From the NCBI RefSeq assembly GCF_014652515.1, contig NZ_BMYY01000001.1:1-64000 (forward strand): a DNA stretch of 64,000 bases, written 5' to 3'. The notes beneath the pieces are model-generated. The model did no database searches. It was not told the DNA's origin and worked only from the letters and a program-made list of their open reading frames with translations. Below are positions 52,748-62,038 of this stretch, piece after piece. Both the position numbers and the translations under genes were made by a program. Positions within the stretch are counted from its first letter, which is position 1. Each line of letters begins with the position of its first letter. Source of the DNA: Bacterioplanes sanyensis (lineage in GTDB: Bacteria; Pseudomonadota; Gammaproteobacteria; Pseudomonadales; Oceanobacteraceae).

Positions 52748-55411
52748 TTATTTCTTGGCCGCTTTGCCCTTGCTTTTTGGCTTGGCCTTCGCTTTTTGCT
52801 GAACCTGCCATTGGCCGTCGACAAAATAAGCACTCCAGCCGGTGGCTTTGCCTTCAACCTCCGACATCACATATTGCTCTTTGGTTTTGCGGCTGTAACG
52901 AATAACGCTGGGGTTACCGTCCTCGTCTGAGCGCGGAGCGTCGAGCAAATAATGATATTTTTGCGGCAGCTCTGCTTGATGAGCAATCAGCTCTGCAACC
53001 AGCGGTGCCCTCGTTTCACGATTTTTCGGAAACTGACTGGCGGCCAAGAATAAACCTGCTGCGCCATCACGTAACACATAGGTGTCATCGACCTTTTGAC
53101 AAGCCAGTTCCGGCATCGGAATCGGGTCCATCTTGGGTGGCGCTGGCTCGCCATTTTTTAGTAATTTACGCGTGTTTTTACATTCACTGTTGGTGCAGCC
53201 GAAGTATTTGCCAAAGCGCCCCGACTTGAGTTGCATTTCGCTGCCACAGCGATCGCATTCAAGGGTAGGGCCGTCATAGCCTTTAATTTTGTACTGACCA
53301 AACTCGACTTCAAATCCAGCGCAATCAGGATTGTTGCCGCAGATGTGAAGCTTGCGCTGCTCATCGAGCAAATAACTATCCATGGCGGCATCGCACAAGC
53401 GACAGCGCTTCTTGTCCATTAAGCGTCGGCTTTCGGCTTCTTCATCTTCATCGGCTTCGATGACTTCCTCGCCGGGAATCAGGTTTAGCGTTTGGGTGCA
53501 GCGCTCTTTGGGCGGCAGGCTGTAACCTGAGCAGCCTAAAAATACGCCGGTTGAGCCGGTGCGAATTTGCATGATGCGACTGCACGCCGGACATTCGATG
53601 TCGGTGTCCACTGGCGTGTTCGGGCGCATGCCGTCGTCGTTTTCTGCTTGCTCTAATTGCGAATGAAAGCCAGCGTAAAAATCGTCCAGTACTTGGGTCC
53701 AGTTGACGTCGCCATCGGCGATGTCATCCAGTTTTTCTTCCATGCTGGCGGTAAAGCCGAAGTCCATTAAATCAGCAAAGCTTTCTGTGAGTCGGCTGGT
53801 GACAATATCGCCCATTTTTTCTGCATAAAAACGTCGACCTTTGAGGCTGACGTAACCACGCTCTTGAATGGTAGAAATGATAGAGGCGTAGGTTGATGGC
53901 CGGCCAATGCCACGTTTTTCCAATTCTTTTACCAAGGCGGCTTCAGAGAAGCGCGGCGCTGGCTTAGTAAAGTGCTGTTTGGGTTCGATCTGCTCCAATG
54001 TGAGCTGATCTCCCTGCTGCACGTCTGGCAGCAGTAAATCATCGTCGCCTTTGCCTTGCGGCGGCAACACTTTCAAATGGCCGTCGAAGCGAATCACACG
54101 ACCGCGTGTGCGCAACTCATAGTCGCCAGCACTGAAGACAATGCTGGTACTGGTAAAGCGTGCATCTGTGGTTTGGCAAGCAACAAAGCGGCGCCAGATT
54201 AAATCGTATAAGCGCTGGGCGTCTGGCTCCATGCTCGACAGATCTGCTGCTCGCACATGAACGTCGGAGGGGCGAATGGCTTCGTGCGCTTCTTGTGCGC
54301 CTTCTTTGGCGCTGTAGCGACGCGGCTCTTCCGGCAAGTAGTCCTTACCTAATTGGTCTTCGATGTAACCGCGCACGCTGTCGATGGCATCCTGCGACAA
54401 ATTGGTGGAGTCGGTTCGCATGTAGGTGATGTAACCGGCTTCATACAGACGCTGTGCCAGCGTCATGGTTTTTTTAACGCTAAAACTCAGGCGCGTACTC
54501 GCTGCCTGTTGCAAAGTCGAAGTAATAAACGGTGCCGCAGGCTTGGAGCTGGTGGGTTTGTCCTCACGTTTAGCGACGCTGTATTTCGCCGCTTGCAATG
54601 CGTTGACCGCCGCTTGCGCTTGCTCTTCGTTACTCGGACGGAACTCACTGCCATTATGGCGCGTCACCTGCGCGCGTAAGGCCTCGCCTTGTTTGGTAGT
54701 GAGGTTGGCAAACGCTTCCCAGTATTCTTCGGGAATAAACGCGCGAATTTCACGTTCACGCTCAACAATTAACCGTACTGCGACGCTTTGCACCCGCCCA
54801 GCAGATAAACCGCGCGCGACCTTTGACCACAGCAGGGGCGATACCATAAAGCCCACCACACGATCGAGAAAGCGCCGCGCTTGCTGAGCATTCACACGAT
54901 TCATGTTGAGCTCAGAAGGCTGCTCGAATGCGGACTGAATGGCATTTTTGGTGATTTCGTTAAATACCACACGACGATACTGTTGGTTGTCGCCGCCAAT
55001 CAGCTCGCGCAAATGCCAAGCGATGGCTTCCCCTTCGCGGTCCAAATCCGTTGCCAGATAAATGTGGTCGGCATTTTTGGCCAGACGTTGCAGTTCCTCA
55101 ACGACTTTTTCTTTGCCGGGTAAGACTTGGTAGTTGGCTTGCCAGTTGTGCTCAGGATCGACGCCCATGCGTGCAATGAGCTGCTCTTTGGCTTTGCGCT
55201 TTTTATGTGCAGCTTTTTCTTCCGGCGACATTTTGCGTGTCAGCGCCGCTTGTCGAGCACGCTCTTTGGGGTCGGTTTTACTGCCAGAGCCTGAAGTGGG
55301 CAAATCGCGCACATGACCGACACTGGACTTAACGACAAAGTCTTTGCCCAGATATTTGTTAATGGTTTTCGCCTTGGCCGGCGACTCCACAATTACCAGC
55401 GATTTGCCCAT
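52748..55411 (-). CDS. topA: DNA topoisomerase I
   Basis: This 887-residue type IA topoisomerase relaxes negative supercoils. It starts with the TOPRIM domain ([20 protein letters not shown], then [18 protein letters not shown]), followed by the core with the catalytic Tyr in [14 protein letters not shown]. At the C-terminus are three four-Cys zinc ribbons ([10 protein letters not shown]..., [10 protein letters not shown]..., [10 protein letters not shown]...), two further small domains and a Lys-rich tail ([13 protein letters not shown]). Confidence 0.97.
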   Translation of the reverse strand: MGKSLVIVESPAKAKTINKYLGKDFVVKSSVGHVRDLPTSGSGSKTDPKERARQAALTRKMSPEEKAAHKKRKAKEQLIARMGVDPEHNWQANYQVLPGKEKVVEELQRLAKNADHIYLATDLDREGEAIAWHLRELIGGDNQQYRRVVFNEITKNAIQSAFEQPSELNMNRVNAQQARRFLDRVVGFMVSPLLWSKVARGLSAGRVQSVAVRLIVEREREIRAFIPEEYWEAFANLTTKQGEALRAQVTRHNGSEFRPSNEEQAQAAVNALQAAKYSVAKREDKPTSSKPAAPFITSTLQQAASTRLSFSVKKTMTLAQRLYEAGYITYMRTDSTNLSQDAIDSVRGYIEDQLGKDYLPEEPRRYSAKEGAQEAHEAIRPSDVHVRAADLSSMEPDAQRLYDLIWRRFVACQTTDARFTSTSIVFSAGDYELRTRGRVIRFDGHLKVLPPQGKGDDDLLLPDVQQGDQLTLEQIEPKQHFTKPAPRFSEAALVKELEKRGIGRPSTYASIISTIQERGYVSLKGRRFYAEKMGDIVTSRLTESFADLMDFGFTASMEEKLDDIADGDVNWTQVLDDFYAGFHSQLEQAENDDGMRPNTPVDTDIECPACSRIMQIRTGSTGVFLGCSGYSLPPKERCTQTLNLIPGEEVIEADEDEEAESRRLMDKKRCRLCDAAMDSYLLDEQRKLHICGNNPDCAGFEVEFGQYKIKGYDGPTLECDRCGSEMQLKSGRFGKYFGCTNSECKNTRKLLKNGEPAPPKMDPIPMPELACQKVDDTYVLRDGAAGLFLAASQFPKNRETRAPLVAELIAHQAELPQKYHYLLDAPRSDEDGNPSVIRYSRKTKEQYVMSEVEGKATGWSAYFVDGQWQVQQKAKAKPKSKGKAAKK

Positions 55412-55692
55412 ATTCCGTTGTTAAACCTGTGTTTGTTACCATGGCAGTACGCCCTGAGAGCGACACTTTATAGGCATACCCCCGGGGCGGGTCAAGCCCG
55501 ACTAGCGCAGTTGTGCGGCCTGTGCGGCACAATTGGCATGATGTTTTCCATCGCCGAGGGCGGGCTTGTCTGGCCTTACTGTAGACCAGTTGGCATGCCG
55601 TGCTAAGCGCTTAAGGTCAGTTATCGGCTATGCTTAAACGCAGTTAAGCGTCACAATGATGTCGCTGATTGATTGGGTGGAGAAGAGATAGC

Positions 55693-56475
55693 ATGTCGGC
55701 GGTTGGGTTAATCATAGCCATTGCATTACCGGTAGCACTGATATTGGTGGGCTTGGTATATGCTGGCCGGCGACAGCAGCAAAATCATGTCAAACGCTTG
55801 CAGGCTAAGGCTATTCGCCAGCGTGCTGATGATTTGGTCGAGGCGTTGGATTTTCTGATTCAGGTCGACAATCACAAAGAAATTCAGACCCTAATGCTAG
55901 AGCGAGCGGCTTACCTTTATGAGCGTTATCGCCAGCAGTTGCCGCCAGCCGAGCAAGGCGACGATATTAGCGAAGACTTGGATATCGAGCATTATAAACA
56001 GCAGATTGAATCCTCCAAAAGCCATCGTCGGGTGTTAAAAAGCGATCGTGAAATTCGCTATGCCAAAGCACAGTTCTCACAGGTGTTAAAAACCTTGGGA
56101 CCGATGGTGAAGAGTAAGGTGATCTCCGAGGCGGCGGCGATGGAGTACCGTCGCTATTTACGTCTGACCTTGCTAGAGAAAGAAGTCGATACCTTTACCG
56201 CACAAGGCGATTTGGCGGCTCAGCGGGGCGATGCGGTGACGGCCATCAGTTACTTTAAAGCGGCCAAAAAGTTGTTGATCGAGTGCGATCTTCAATACCC
56301 AGAAAAGAACGAGCGAATTCGTGCCTTGACCCAGCGCACCAGCAATCTCTACCACGGCCAAAAGTACGAGGCCGAAGACAACTTGGCCAAAGAGTTATCA
56401 AAAGAAAACGCGCCACAGCAAGACGAATTTGGCATCCCACTGGATCCAAACGCTGGCGTTAAAAAGCGCTTTTAA
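55693..56475 (+). CDS. Membrane-anchored protein of unknown function
   Basis: This 260-residue protein has one N-terminal membrane segment (VGLIIAIALPVALILVGLVY) followed by a basic stretch (GRRQQQNHVKRLQAKAIRQR) and a long helical cytoplasmic part rich in charged residues, including a TPR-like piece (AQGDLAAQRGDAVTAISYFK, about 170-190). The C-terminal end is acidic and polar (EFGIPLDPNAGVKKRF). I recognise no named family. The PLP-enzyme gene begins 2 bp after the stop, so the two are probably co-transcribed. Confidence 0.7.
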   Translation: MSAVGLIIAIALPVALILVGLVYAGRRQQQNHVKRLQAKAIRQRADDLVEALDFLIQVDNHKEIQTLMLERAAYLYERYRQQLPPAEQGDDISEDLDIEHYKQQIESSKSHRRVLKSDREIRYAKAQFSQVLKTLGPMVKSKVISEAAAMEYRRYLRLTLLEKEVDTFTAQGDLAAQRGDAVTAISYFKAAKKLLIECDLQYPEKNERIRALTQRTSNLYHGQKYEAEDNLAKELSKENAPQQDEFGIPLDPNAGVKKRF

Positions 56476-56477
56476 TC

Positions 56478-57368
56478 ATGCCGCATTGCCCCTCTTGGCT
56501 GCAGCCGTTGCAGCGTTTGCTCTCTGCCCCTATGTCACACCTTGCACTCACTCCTCATGCCGACATGCTGTGGTTGGCCACCGCCGATGACGTTATCTGC
56601 GGCAATAAGCCCTGGAAGCTTTGGGGCCACTTACAACAACTGACTTCACCGCCCGTTCGTCTGCTGAGCTTTGGCGGCCCGCACTCGAATCATTTGCACG
56701 CGTTGGCTGGTTGTGGGCGCTTGCTGGGCATTGAAACCATGGCTGTGGTGCGAGGTTACGCTGAGTGTGCGCTGACGCCGACCTTGCAGGACTGCCAACA
56801 ACTGGGCATGCGGTTGGTGTTTGCCGATAAAAAAACGTATCGCCAGCGCCATGACAGCAACTATCTAGCGCACTTACAGCAGCAGTATCAGGCCATTGTG
56901 ATACCCGAAGGCGGCGGCGGTGAGGCTGGGCGACTGGGGTGTGAAGCATTGGGGTGTGAGGCATTGGCCCCCTATGTCGAAGGTTATGACCAAGTGTGGC
57001 TAGCAGTGGGCACGGGCACCACGGCGGAAGGCTTAGCACAAGCGCTGCCTGCATCGACGGAGCTTATGGCGGTTAATGTGGTAGCCGATCAAGGCGAGCT
57101 CAAGCGCCGCTGGCAACAGAGTATGCCGGGGCGCTGGCGCTTATTGGAGGATTTTCACGGCGGCGGCTTTGGTCGCATCAGTGACGCGCTGCGCCAGCTG
57201 ATCGCGCGCTACGATGCCAAAGGCATTGCTTTAGACCCAGTCTACACCGCCAAAATGATGCAGGCGTTTGAGGCCTGTAACGAGCCTGGCAAACGTGCTT
57301 TGCTGCTGCATACCGGTGGCCTGCAGGGCCGGCGTGGCGCCGGGCTCAGTTTGCCGAGTGCGGGTTAG
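56478..57368 (+). CDS. PLP-dependent D-cysteine desulfhydrase/ACC deaminase family protein
   Basis: This 296-residue fold-type II PLP enzyme has the Schiff-base Lys region GNKPWKLWGHL, the substrate loop SFGGPHSNHLHALA, EGGGGEAG and the phosphate loop VGTGTTAEGLA. The C-terminal LLLHTGGLQGRRG is typical of the D-cysteine desulfhydrase/ACC deaminase family. The substrate is unknown, and few residues separate these activities. A 15-bp tandem duplication at 56936-56965 repeats the residues LGCEA. Confidence 0.88.
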   Translation: MPHCPSWLQPLQRLLSAPMSHLALTPHADMLWLATADDVICGNKPWKLWGHLQQLTSPPVRLLSFGGPHSNHLHALAGCGRLLGIETMAVVRGYAECALTPTLQDCQQLGMRLVFADKKTYRQRHDSNYLAHLQQQYQAIVIPEGGGGEAGRLGCEALGCEALAPYVEGYDQVWLAVGTGTTAEGLAQALPASTELMAVNVVADQGELKRRWQQSMPGRWRLLEDFHGGGFGRISDALRQLIARYDAKGIALDPVYTAKMMQAFEACNEPGKRALLLHTGGLQGRRGAGLSLPSAG

Positions 57369-58210
57369 CCTGAGCGTGGCCAGTCATTGGCCATCAGCAT
57401 CCAACGCTGCTGTTCAATCCATTGGCCTTGGTGGTACTGCAGCAAAGCGGCGCACAGGCCGCCGTCGAGCGATTGAAAGTGGCGCTGGCAGTAGTGCAGC
57501 AAGGTGTCGCGGTCGACGGCCAAAGGCGCACAGATCGGGCTGATCCAATCAGGCTTGGACAAAATATACCACTGGCCTTGCGGTAGTAGCTGGGGGGCGT
57601 CTTGTATGTGGCACCAATAACCGTGCCAATGCTCGGCATTGACCTCGGCTGGCAAGGCACCGCGAAAAGCCGGGTTAGCAGCATGAAACAAACAGCCGCG
57701 CATCAGTGCCTGGCTATGTGATGGCTGCCACTCGGGAGCTAAGGCGGTACGCGTTTCAGGCTGCTGGGCCATGGCCAGCTGGTGGTCGCGGGTGTGGCGG
57801 ATTTTATCGGCCAAGCGATCACGGCGGTTGGGGCCGATCCAATCGTCACCGAAGCCAAGGTAAAACTTCAGTGCCAGCTCCAAGTGTATGACCCCTTGGG
57901 GCGTTTTTAGCAGCGCATCCAATTCACCTAACGTGCGTTCGGCCGAGCGGATTTGCAGGTTGAACTGCGCCGGCCAGTCCATGAGCTCGATGTATTGCTG
58001 CCACAGTTGCTCAAAGCGAAAGCCTAAACGTGGGCTGGTAAAATGGGCCGCCTGCGGCGGATAAGCACTGGGCGGTTGCCACCAGTCAGGATGAGCTGGA
58101 CTCCAGTCACAATCGAGCAGGGCAGGGCCCTGTATGCTCCAAAGCCATTGTTGTTGCGCTTGGGTTAACTGCAGGTAGTCGGGGGCCAAGCGGCGTAGCT
58201 GGTCTATCAA
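57365..58210 (-). CDS. DUF1853 protein
   Basis: This 281-residue protein matches DUF1853: PRLGFRFEQLWQQYIEL, GVIHLELALKFYLGF, WIGPNRRDRLADKIRHTRDH and WYILSKPDWISP. The family looks like a restriction-endonuclease-like fold without known function. No ATG fits the N-terminus; the start appears to be TTG at 58210, with AGGAG 10 bases upstream. It diverges from nadK, its usual partner in gammaproteobacteria, and overlaps the PLP-enzyme gene by 4 bp. Confidence 0.82.
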   Translation of the reverse strand: MIDQLRRLAPDYLQLTQAQQQWLWSIQGPALLDCDWSPAHPDWWQPPSAYPPQAAHFTSPRLGFRFEQLWQQYIELMDWPAQFNLQIRSAERTLGELDALLKTPQGVIHLELALKFYLGFGDDWIGPNRRDRLADKIRHTRDHQLAMAQQPETRTALAPEWQPSHSQALMRGCLFHAANPAFRGALPAEVNAEHWHGYWCHIQDAPQLLPQGQWYILSKPDWISPICAPLAVDRDTLLHYCQRHFQSLDGGLCAALLQYHQGQWIEQQRWMLMANDWPRSG

Positions 58211-58267
58211 GTGTCATAAACTCCTGTATCATGGGCGTCACATTCTCTGCCCGGCATGGAACAGGTG

Positions 58268-59152
58268 ATGGAAGAATTCCGCAACATTGGCATTATCGGC
58301 CGTTTAAACAGCAATAAGGTGATTGAGACCGTCAAGCGCCTGAACCGGTATTTAATTGACGAAGGCTACCACGTCATTCTCGATGATCGTATCGCCGAAG
58401 TGATGCCTGGGCATGGTATGCAGGTGTCTAAGGTCAATATGCTGGGCGAAATTTGCGATCTGGTGATCGTCATCGGTGGCGATGGCAGCTTGCTGGGCGC
58501 CGCCCGTGCACTGGCGAAATACAATGTGCCGGTACTGGGCATTAACCGCGGTCGCTTGGGCTTTTTAACCGACATCAGCCCAGATGATGAAATGTGCGAA
58601 GCAGTGCAGGCGGTGTTGGATGGCGATTACGTTGAAGAGCGCCGCTTTCTACTCGATGCCGAGGTCAAGCGTGAAGGCAACCCGATTGCCAGTGGCGCTG
58701 CGCTCAACGATGTGGTGCTGCACCCGGGCAAGTCTGCGCGCATGATCGCCTTTGATTTATACATCGAAGGCCAGTTTGTTTATAACCTGCGCTCCGATGG
58801 CTTGATTGTCTCGACACCGACAGGCTCCACCGCCTATGCCTTATCTGGCGGCGGCCCGATTATGCACCCGCGTTTGGATGCTTTGGTATTGGTGCCCATG
58901 TTCCCGCATACCTTGTCGAGTCGGCCGATTGTGGTGGATGGTAAAAGCGAAATTAAAATCGTGATCGATGCCAGCCAAGATATTTACCCCACCGTGAGCT
59001 GTGATGGCCAAACCCACACGCCGTGTGCGCCGGGCGACAGTGTTACTATTCGCAAAAAGGCCCACAAGCTGAAACTGATCCATCCCAAGCAGCACAACTT
59101 TTACGAAATTTGCCGCACTAAGCTGGGCTGGAACAGCAGCGTCGGAGACTGA
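58268..59152 (+). CDS. nadK: NAD kinase
   Basis: This 294-residue kinase makes NADP from NAD. The GGDGSLLGAAR motif (Asp in GGDG), INRGRLGFLTDIS, and DGLIVSTPTGSTAYALSGGG are the family signatures. The start at 58268 (MEEFRNIGIIGRL) matches Pseudomonas NadK; an in-frame ATG at 58256 lacks support. GGA lies 7 bases before it. It heads a tightly packed set: metallophosphatase, rhomboid, DUF1315, DUF2797 and pepN. Confidence 0.97.
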   Translation: MEEFRNIGIIGRLNSNKVIETVKRLNRYLIDEGYHVILDDRIAEVMPGHGMQVSKVNMLGEICDLVIVIGGDGSLLGAARALAKYNVPVLGINRGRLGFLTDISPDDEMCEAVQAVLDGDYVEERRFLLDAEVKREGNPIASGAALNDVVLHPGKSARMIAFDLYIEGQFVYNLRSDGLIVSTPTGSTAYALSGGGPIMHPRLDALVLVPMFPHTLSSRPIVVDGKSEIKIVIDASQDIYPTVSCDGQTHTPCAPGDSVTIRKKAHKLKLIHPKQHNFYEICRTKLGWNSSVGD

Positions 59153-59155
59153 AGT

Positions 59156-60112
59156 ATGCATCAGGGCTATGACCTGATCGGGGACATCCACGGTTGTGGC
59201 AACACCCTGATAACCCTGCTGGAGCAAATGGGCTACAGCAAAGTGGCGGGCGTTTACCAACACCCTAAGCGGCGTGCGGTATTCGTGGGTGACATTGTCG
59301 ATCGCGGCCCCAATATTCGCTTGGCGTGCCATGTGGTACGCGACATGGTCGACGCTGGCCATGCCGACATTGTGATGGGCAATCACGAATACAATGTCGT
59401 CACTTATTGCACCCCCGCGCCCGCTGACATGGGTCAGCCCTATTTGCGCCCGCATACGGAACGCAACGCTTTTATCGTGGCGCAAACCATTGAGCAGTTT
59501 GCCGACCATCCGGCGGAGTTTCAGGAGTTTCTCGATTGGTTTGTCGAGCTGCCGTTGTTCCTTGAATATGATCACTTCCGGGTAATTCATGCCTGTTGGG
59601 ATCAAGCCATGATCGACGAGTTTGTGGCGCGCTATGGTGGTAACCAGCTGAGCAAGGAAATGCTGCCGGAGTCGGTGGACACCTCCAGCTTTTTATACCG
59701 TTTTCTTGATCGCATCCTGCGCGGCACCTCATTGAAATTACCGAACGGTCGTTCGATGACCGCCAAAGACGGCATGGTACGGCAGTTCTTTCGCACCAAG
59801 TTCTGGCAACATGAGCCTGAGTATTACAGCGATGTGTTGTTTCAGCCCGACCCTTTGCCCGATGATTTGCAACATGCCCATCTGAGCGATGCCGAAAAGG
59901 CCCAGTTGCTGTATTACGGCCCCGAGGAAAAACCGCTGTTTATTGGCCATTACTGGATGGCTGGGATTCCCGAACCCATCGTGCCCAATATTGGCTGTTT
60001 GGATTACAGCGCGGTCAAATACGGCCGCCTGGTCGCCTATCGCATGGACACTGAACACCATTTGCAGCGCGGCAAATTTACCTGGGTTCGCGTGGCAAAG
60101 AGCGAGCGTTAA
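59156..60112 (+). CDS. Calcineurin-like metallophosphoesterase
   Basis: This 318-residue enzyme carries the metallophosphatase signature: DLIGDIHGCGNTL (DxH), VFVGDIVDRGPN (GDxxDRG) and IVMGNHEYNVVTY (GNHE). FRVIHACWD supplies a further His. It resembles bis(5'-nucleosyl)-tetraphosphatase/PrpE-like or protein phosphatases, but the substrate cannot be told from sequence. The gene starts 3 bp after nadK and its stop overlaps the rhomboid start. Confidence 0.88.
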   Translation: MHQGYDLIGDIHGCGNTLITLLEQMGYSKVAGVYQHPKRRAVFVGDIVDRGPNIRLACHVVRDMVDAGHADIVMGNHEYNVVTYCTPAPADMGQPYLRPHTERNAFIVAQTIEQFADHPAEFQEFLDWFVELPLFLEYDHFRVIHACWDQAMIDEFVARYGGNQLSKEMLPESVDTSSFLYRFLDRILRGTSLKLPNGRSMTAKDGMVRQFFRTKFWQHEPEYYSDVLFQPDPLPDDLQHAHLSDAEKAQLLYYGPEEKPLFIGHYWMAGIPEPIVPNIGCLDYSAVKYGRLVAYRMDTEHHLQRGKFTWVRVAKSER

Positions 60113-60945
60113 TGGCAGTTCGAGTACTCGTTGCAGACCGACACATTGATCTGTCGCCGCTGACCCAGCAGCTGTGGGCGGAGCGCATTCCCCATCGGGT
60201 GATCATAGAGCAAGGCCAACAGCATCTGTTGCTGGCCGACGCCGATGATGCCGAGCGGGTCAAGTTGTGGTTGCAGCAGTGGCAAGACGGCGAGCTGCAA
60301 CAAGCCAAGCCCGTCCATGATGCGCGCCCTTGGCAGTGGCTATTGCAACTGACCAGCACACCGCTGAGCAGTGTGGGCTTGTTGCTGTTGTGGCTGGTGT
60401 ACGCTTGGATGCAATTGAGTGATGCATGGCAGCCGTGGCTCAGCACCGCCGTTGACGCCTGGCCGCAACAGCGTTGGGCGCTGGCCACCTACCTAGAGAT
60501 GGGGCTATGGCCTTTGTGGCGGCCGGCGATTCTGCACTTTTCACTGCTGCATATTGTGATGAACAGCTTTTGGTGGTGGATTCTGGCCCGCCGCATTGAG
60601 CGTTTCGATGGCGGCTGGGCGTTATTAGCGCTGGTGTTTGCCAGCGGCCTGGTCGGCAATGTGGTGCAGTGGTGGTATGCCGGGCCGGCGTTTGGCGGTG
60701 CTTCGGGCATTACCTTAGCGCTATTAGGTTGGGTTGGCTGGCGCCAGAAGCGTGGCCGCCCGTATCAGTTACCATCTGGCTTGTTACCCCTGATGCTGGG
60801 TTGGTTGCTGTTAACTTTGTTTGCCGACACTCTGTTCCCCGGCCTCAGTGGCACCGCCCACGGTGCGCACATAGGCGGACTGATATTTGGCTTGGCGGCA
60901 GCCGTGCTGTGGCCGTTACGACCTTCACAAGAGGCAAATCCATGA
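60112..60945 (+). CDS. Rhomboid intramembrane serine protease (GlpG-like)
   Basis: This 277-residue protein has a small cytoplasmic N-terminal domain and six membrane segments. The HFSLLHIVMNSFWWW segment is in the GlpG position HxxxN, the nucleophile Ser198 lies in GGASGITLALLG, and His253 in AHIGGLIFGL completes the dyad. It cleaves substrates within the membrane; targets are unknown. The start overlaps the upstream stop by one base, and its own TGA overlaps the next ATG. Confidence 0.93.
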   Translation: MAVRVLVADRHIDLSPLTQQLWAERIPHRVIIEQGQQHLLLADADDAERVKLWLQQWQDGELQQAKPVHDARPWQWLLQLTSTPLSSVGLLLLWLVYAWMQLSDAWQPWLSTAVDAWPQQRWALATYLEMGLWPLWRPAILHFSLLHIVMNSFWWWILARRIERFDGGWALLALVFASGLVGNVVQWWYAGPAFGGASGITLALLGWVGWRQKRGRPYQLPSGLLPLMLGWLLLTLFADTLFPGLSGTAHGAHIGGLIFGLAAAVLWPLRPSQEANP

Positions 60946-61190
60946 CTTTGGAACAACTGATACAGTCTCTCACCCCAGAGGTGTATGAAAACTTAAAAAA
61001 TGCCGTGGCGACGGGGCGTTGGCCCGACGGTCGCAAGCTGGTCGATGACCAGCGTGAACTGTGCATGCAAGCCATTCTCTATTACGAAGAAGCCAACGAC
61101 TTGCCCGCTGAGCAGCGGGTGGGGTACATCGGCGGCCAGTGCAGCTCCAAGTCGGATGATGATGATGTACAGCCGCTGAATTTGCACTGA
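60942..61190 (+). CDS. DUF1315 (YeaC-like) protein
   Basis: This 82-residue protein starts MTLEQLIQSLTPEVYENLKN and contains AVATGRWPDGRKLVDDQREL and CMQAILYYEEAND, the DUF1315 pattern (E. coli YeaC). It is a small cytoplasmic protein of unknown function. It overlaps the rhomboid gene by 4 bp and the DUF2797 gene by one base, so all three are translationally coupled. Confidence 0.85.
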   Translation: MTLEQLIQSLTPEVYENLKNAVATGRWPDGRKLVDDQRELCMQAILYYEEANDLPAEQRVGYIGGQCSSKSDDDDVQPLNLH

Positions 61191-62020
61191 TGGCTGATTT
61201 TCAAGGACACCTATCCAAGCTGAGCATTGGCGTCAGCGATGACGGCGTGGCTGATTATCAGCTGGTACTGGATGACCAGCCGGTGCTGGCGTTAAACCCC
61301 TTGCTGGGGCAAACCCTGCAGCTGCGCTATCGCGGTCAGATTCATTGTCAGCATTGCGGACGCCAGACGAAAAAAAGCTACTCCCAGGGGTTTTGCTACC
61401 CCTGCTTTATTTCGCTGGCGCAGTGCGATCGCTGCATGATGGCACCCGAAACCTGCCACTTTCACCAGGGCACCTGCCGTGATGAACAGTGGGCCGAGCA
61501 GGTCTGTTTTCGCGACCATATCGTTTATTTGGCCAACTCTTCCGGCGTTAAAGTCGGCATCACGCGGGCGACTCAGGTACCGACGCGCTGGCTCGACCAA
61601 GGCGCCAGCCAGGCCTTAGCGATTGCTCGGGTGAGCAGCCGGCGTTTATCCGGCTTGCTTGAGGACACCCTGCGCCAGCAAGTGGCGGATAAAACCAACT
61701 GGCGAGCCTTGCTAAAAGGCGATGCTGAAGCGGTGGATTTAGCCGCGTTGGCCGCTGAGCTGAAGCAACAGCTTAAGGGCCCATTAGCAGAGCTGGAACA
61801 GCAGCATGGCGATGATATTCAGTGGTTGTTGGAGTCGCCCTGGCAGGTGCGTTATCCGGTGCAGCAGTACCCCACCAAGGTGGTCAGCCATAACCTGGAT
61901 AAAACCCCTGAAGTGAGTGGTCGCTTACTGGGGCTTAAAGGCCAGTACTTGATCTTAGATACAGGCGTTATCAATTTACGCAAATACAGCGCTTATCACC
62001 TAACGGTGAGCGTTGATTAA
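61190..62020 (+). CDS. DUF2797 protein
   Basis: This 276-residue protein has a Cys-rich N-terminal part (HCQHCGRQTKKSYSQGFCYPC; QCDRCMMAPETCHFHQGTCR) that probably binds zinc, then VYLANSSGVKVGITRATQVP, which resembles a GIY-YIG-like segment, and RLLGLKGQYLILDTGVINLRK at the end. This is the DUF2797 family, of unknown function. The ATG at 61190 overlaps the preceding stop. Confidence 0.85.
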   Translation: MADFQGHLSKLSIGVSDDGVADYQLVLDDQPVLALNPLLGQTLQLRYRGQIHCQHCGRQTKKSYSQGFCYPCFISLAQCDRCMMAPETCHFHQGTCRDEQWAEQVCFRDHIVYLANSSGVKVGITRATQVPTRWLDQGASQALAIARVSSRRLSGLLEDTLRQQVADKTNWRALLKGDAEAVDLAALAAELKQQLKGPLAELEQQHGDDIQWLLESPWQVRYPVQQYPTKVVSHNLDKTPEVSGRLLGLKGQYLILDTGVINLRKYSAYHLTVSVD

Positions 62021-62038
62021 AATAATAGGAGAGTGAGC

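Noticed and set aside
55434-55660. Short inverted repeats such as GCTTAA-N6-TTAAGC in the topA upstream region
   Set aside because: Arms of six bases are too short to claim an operator or DnaA cluster; kept only as ordinary promoter-region DNA.
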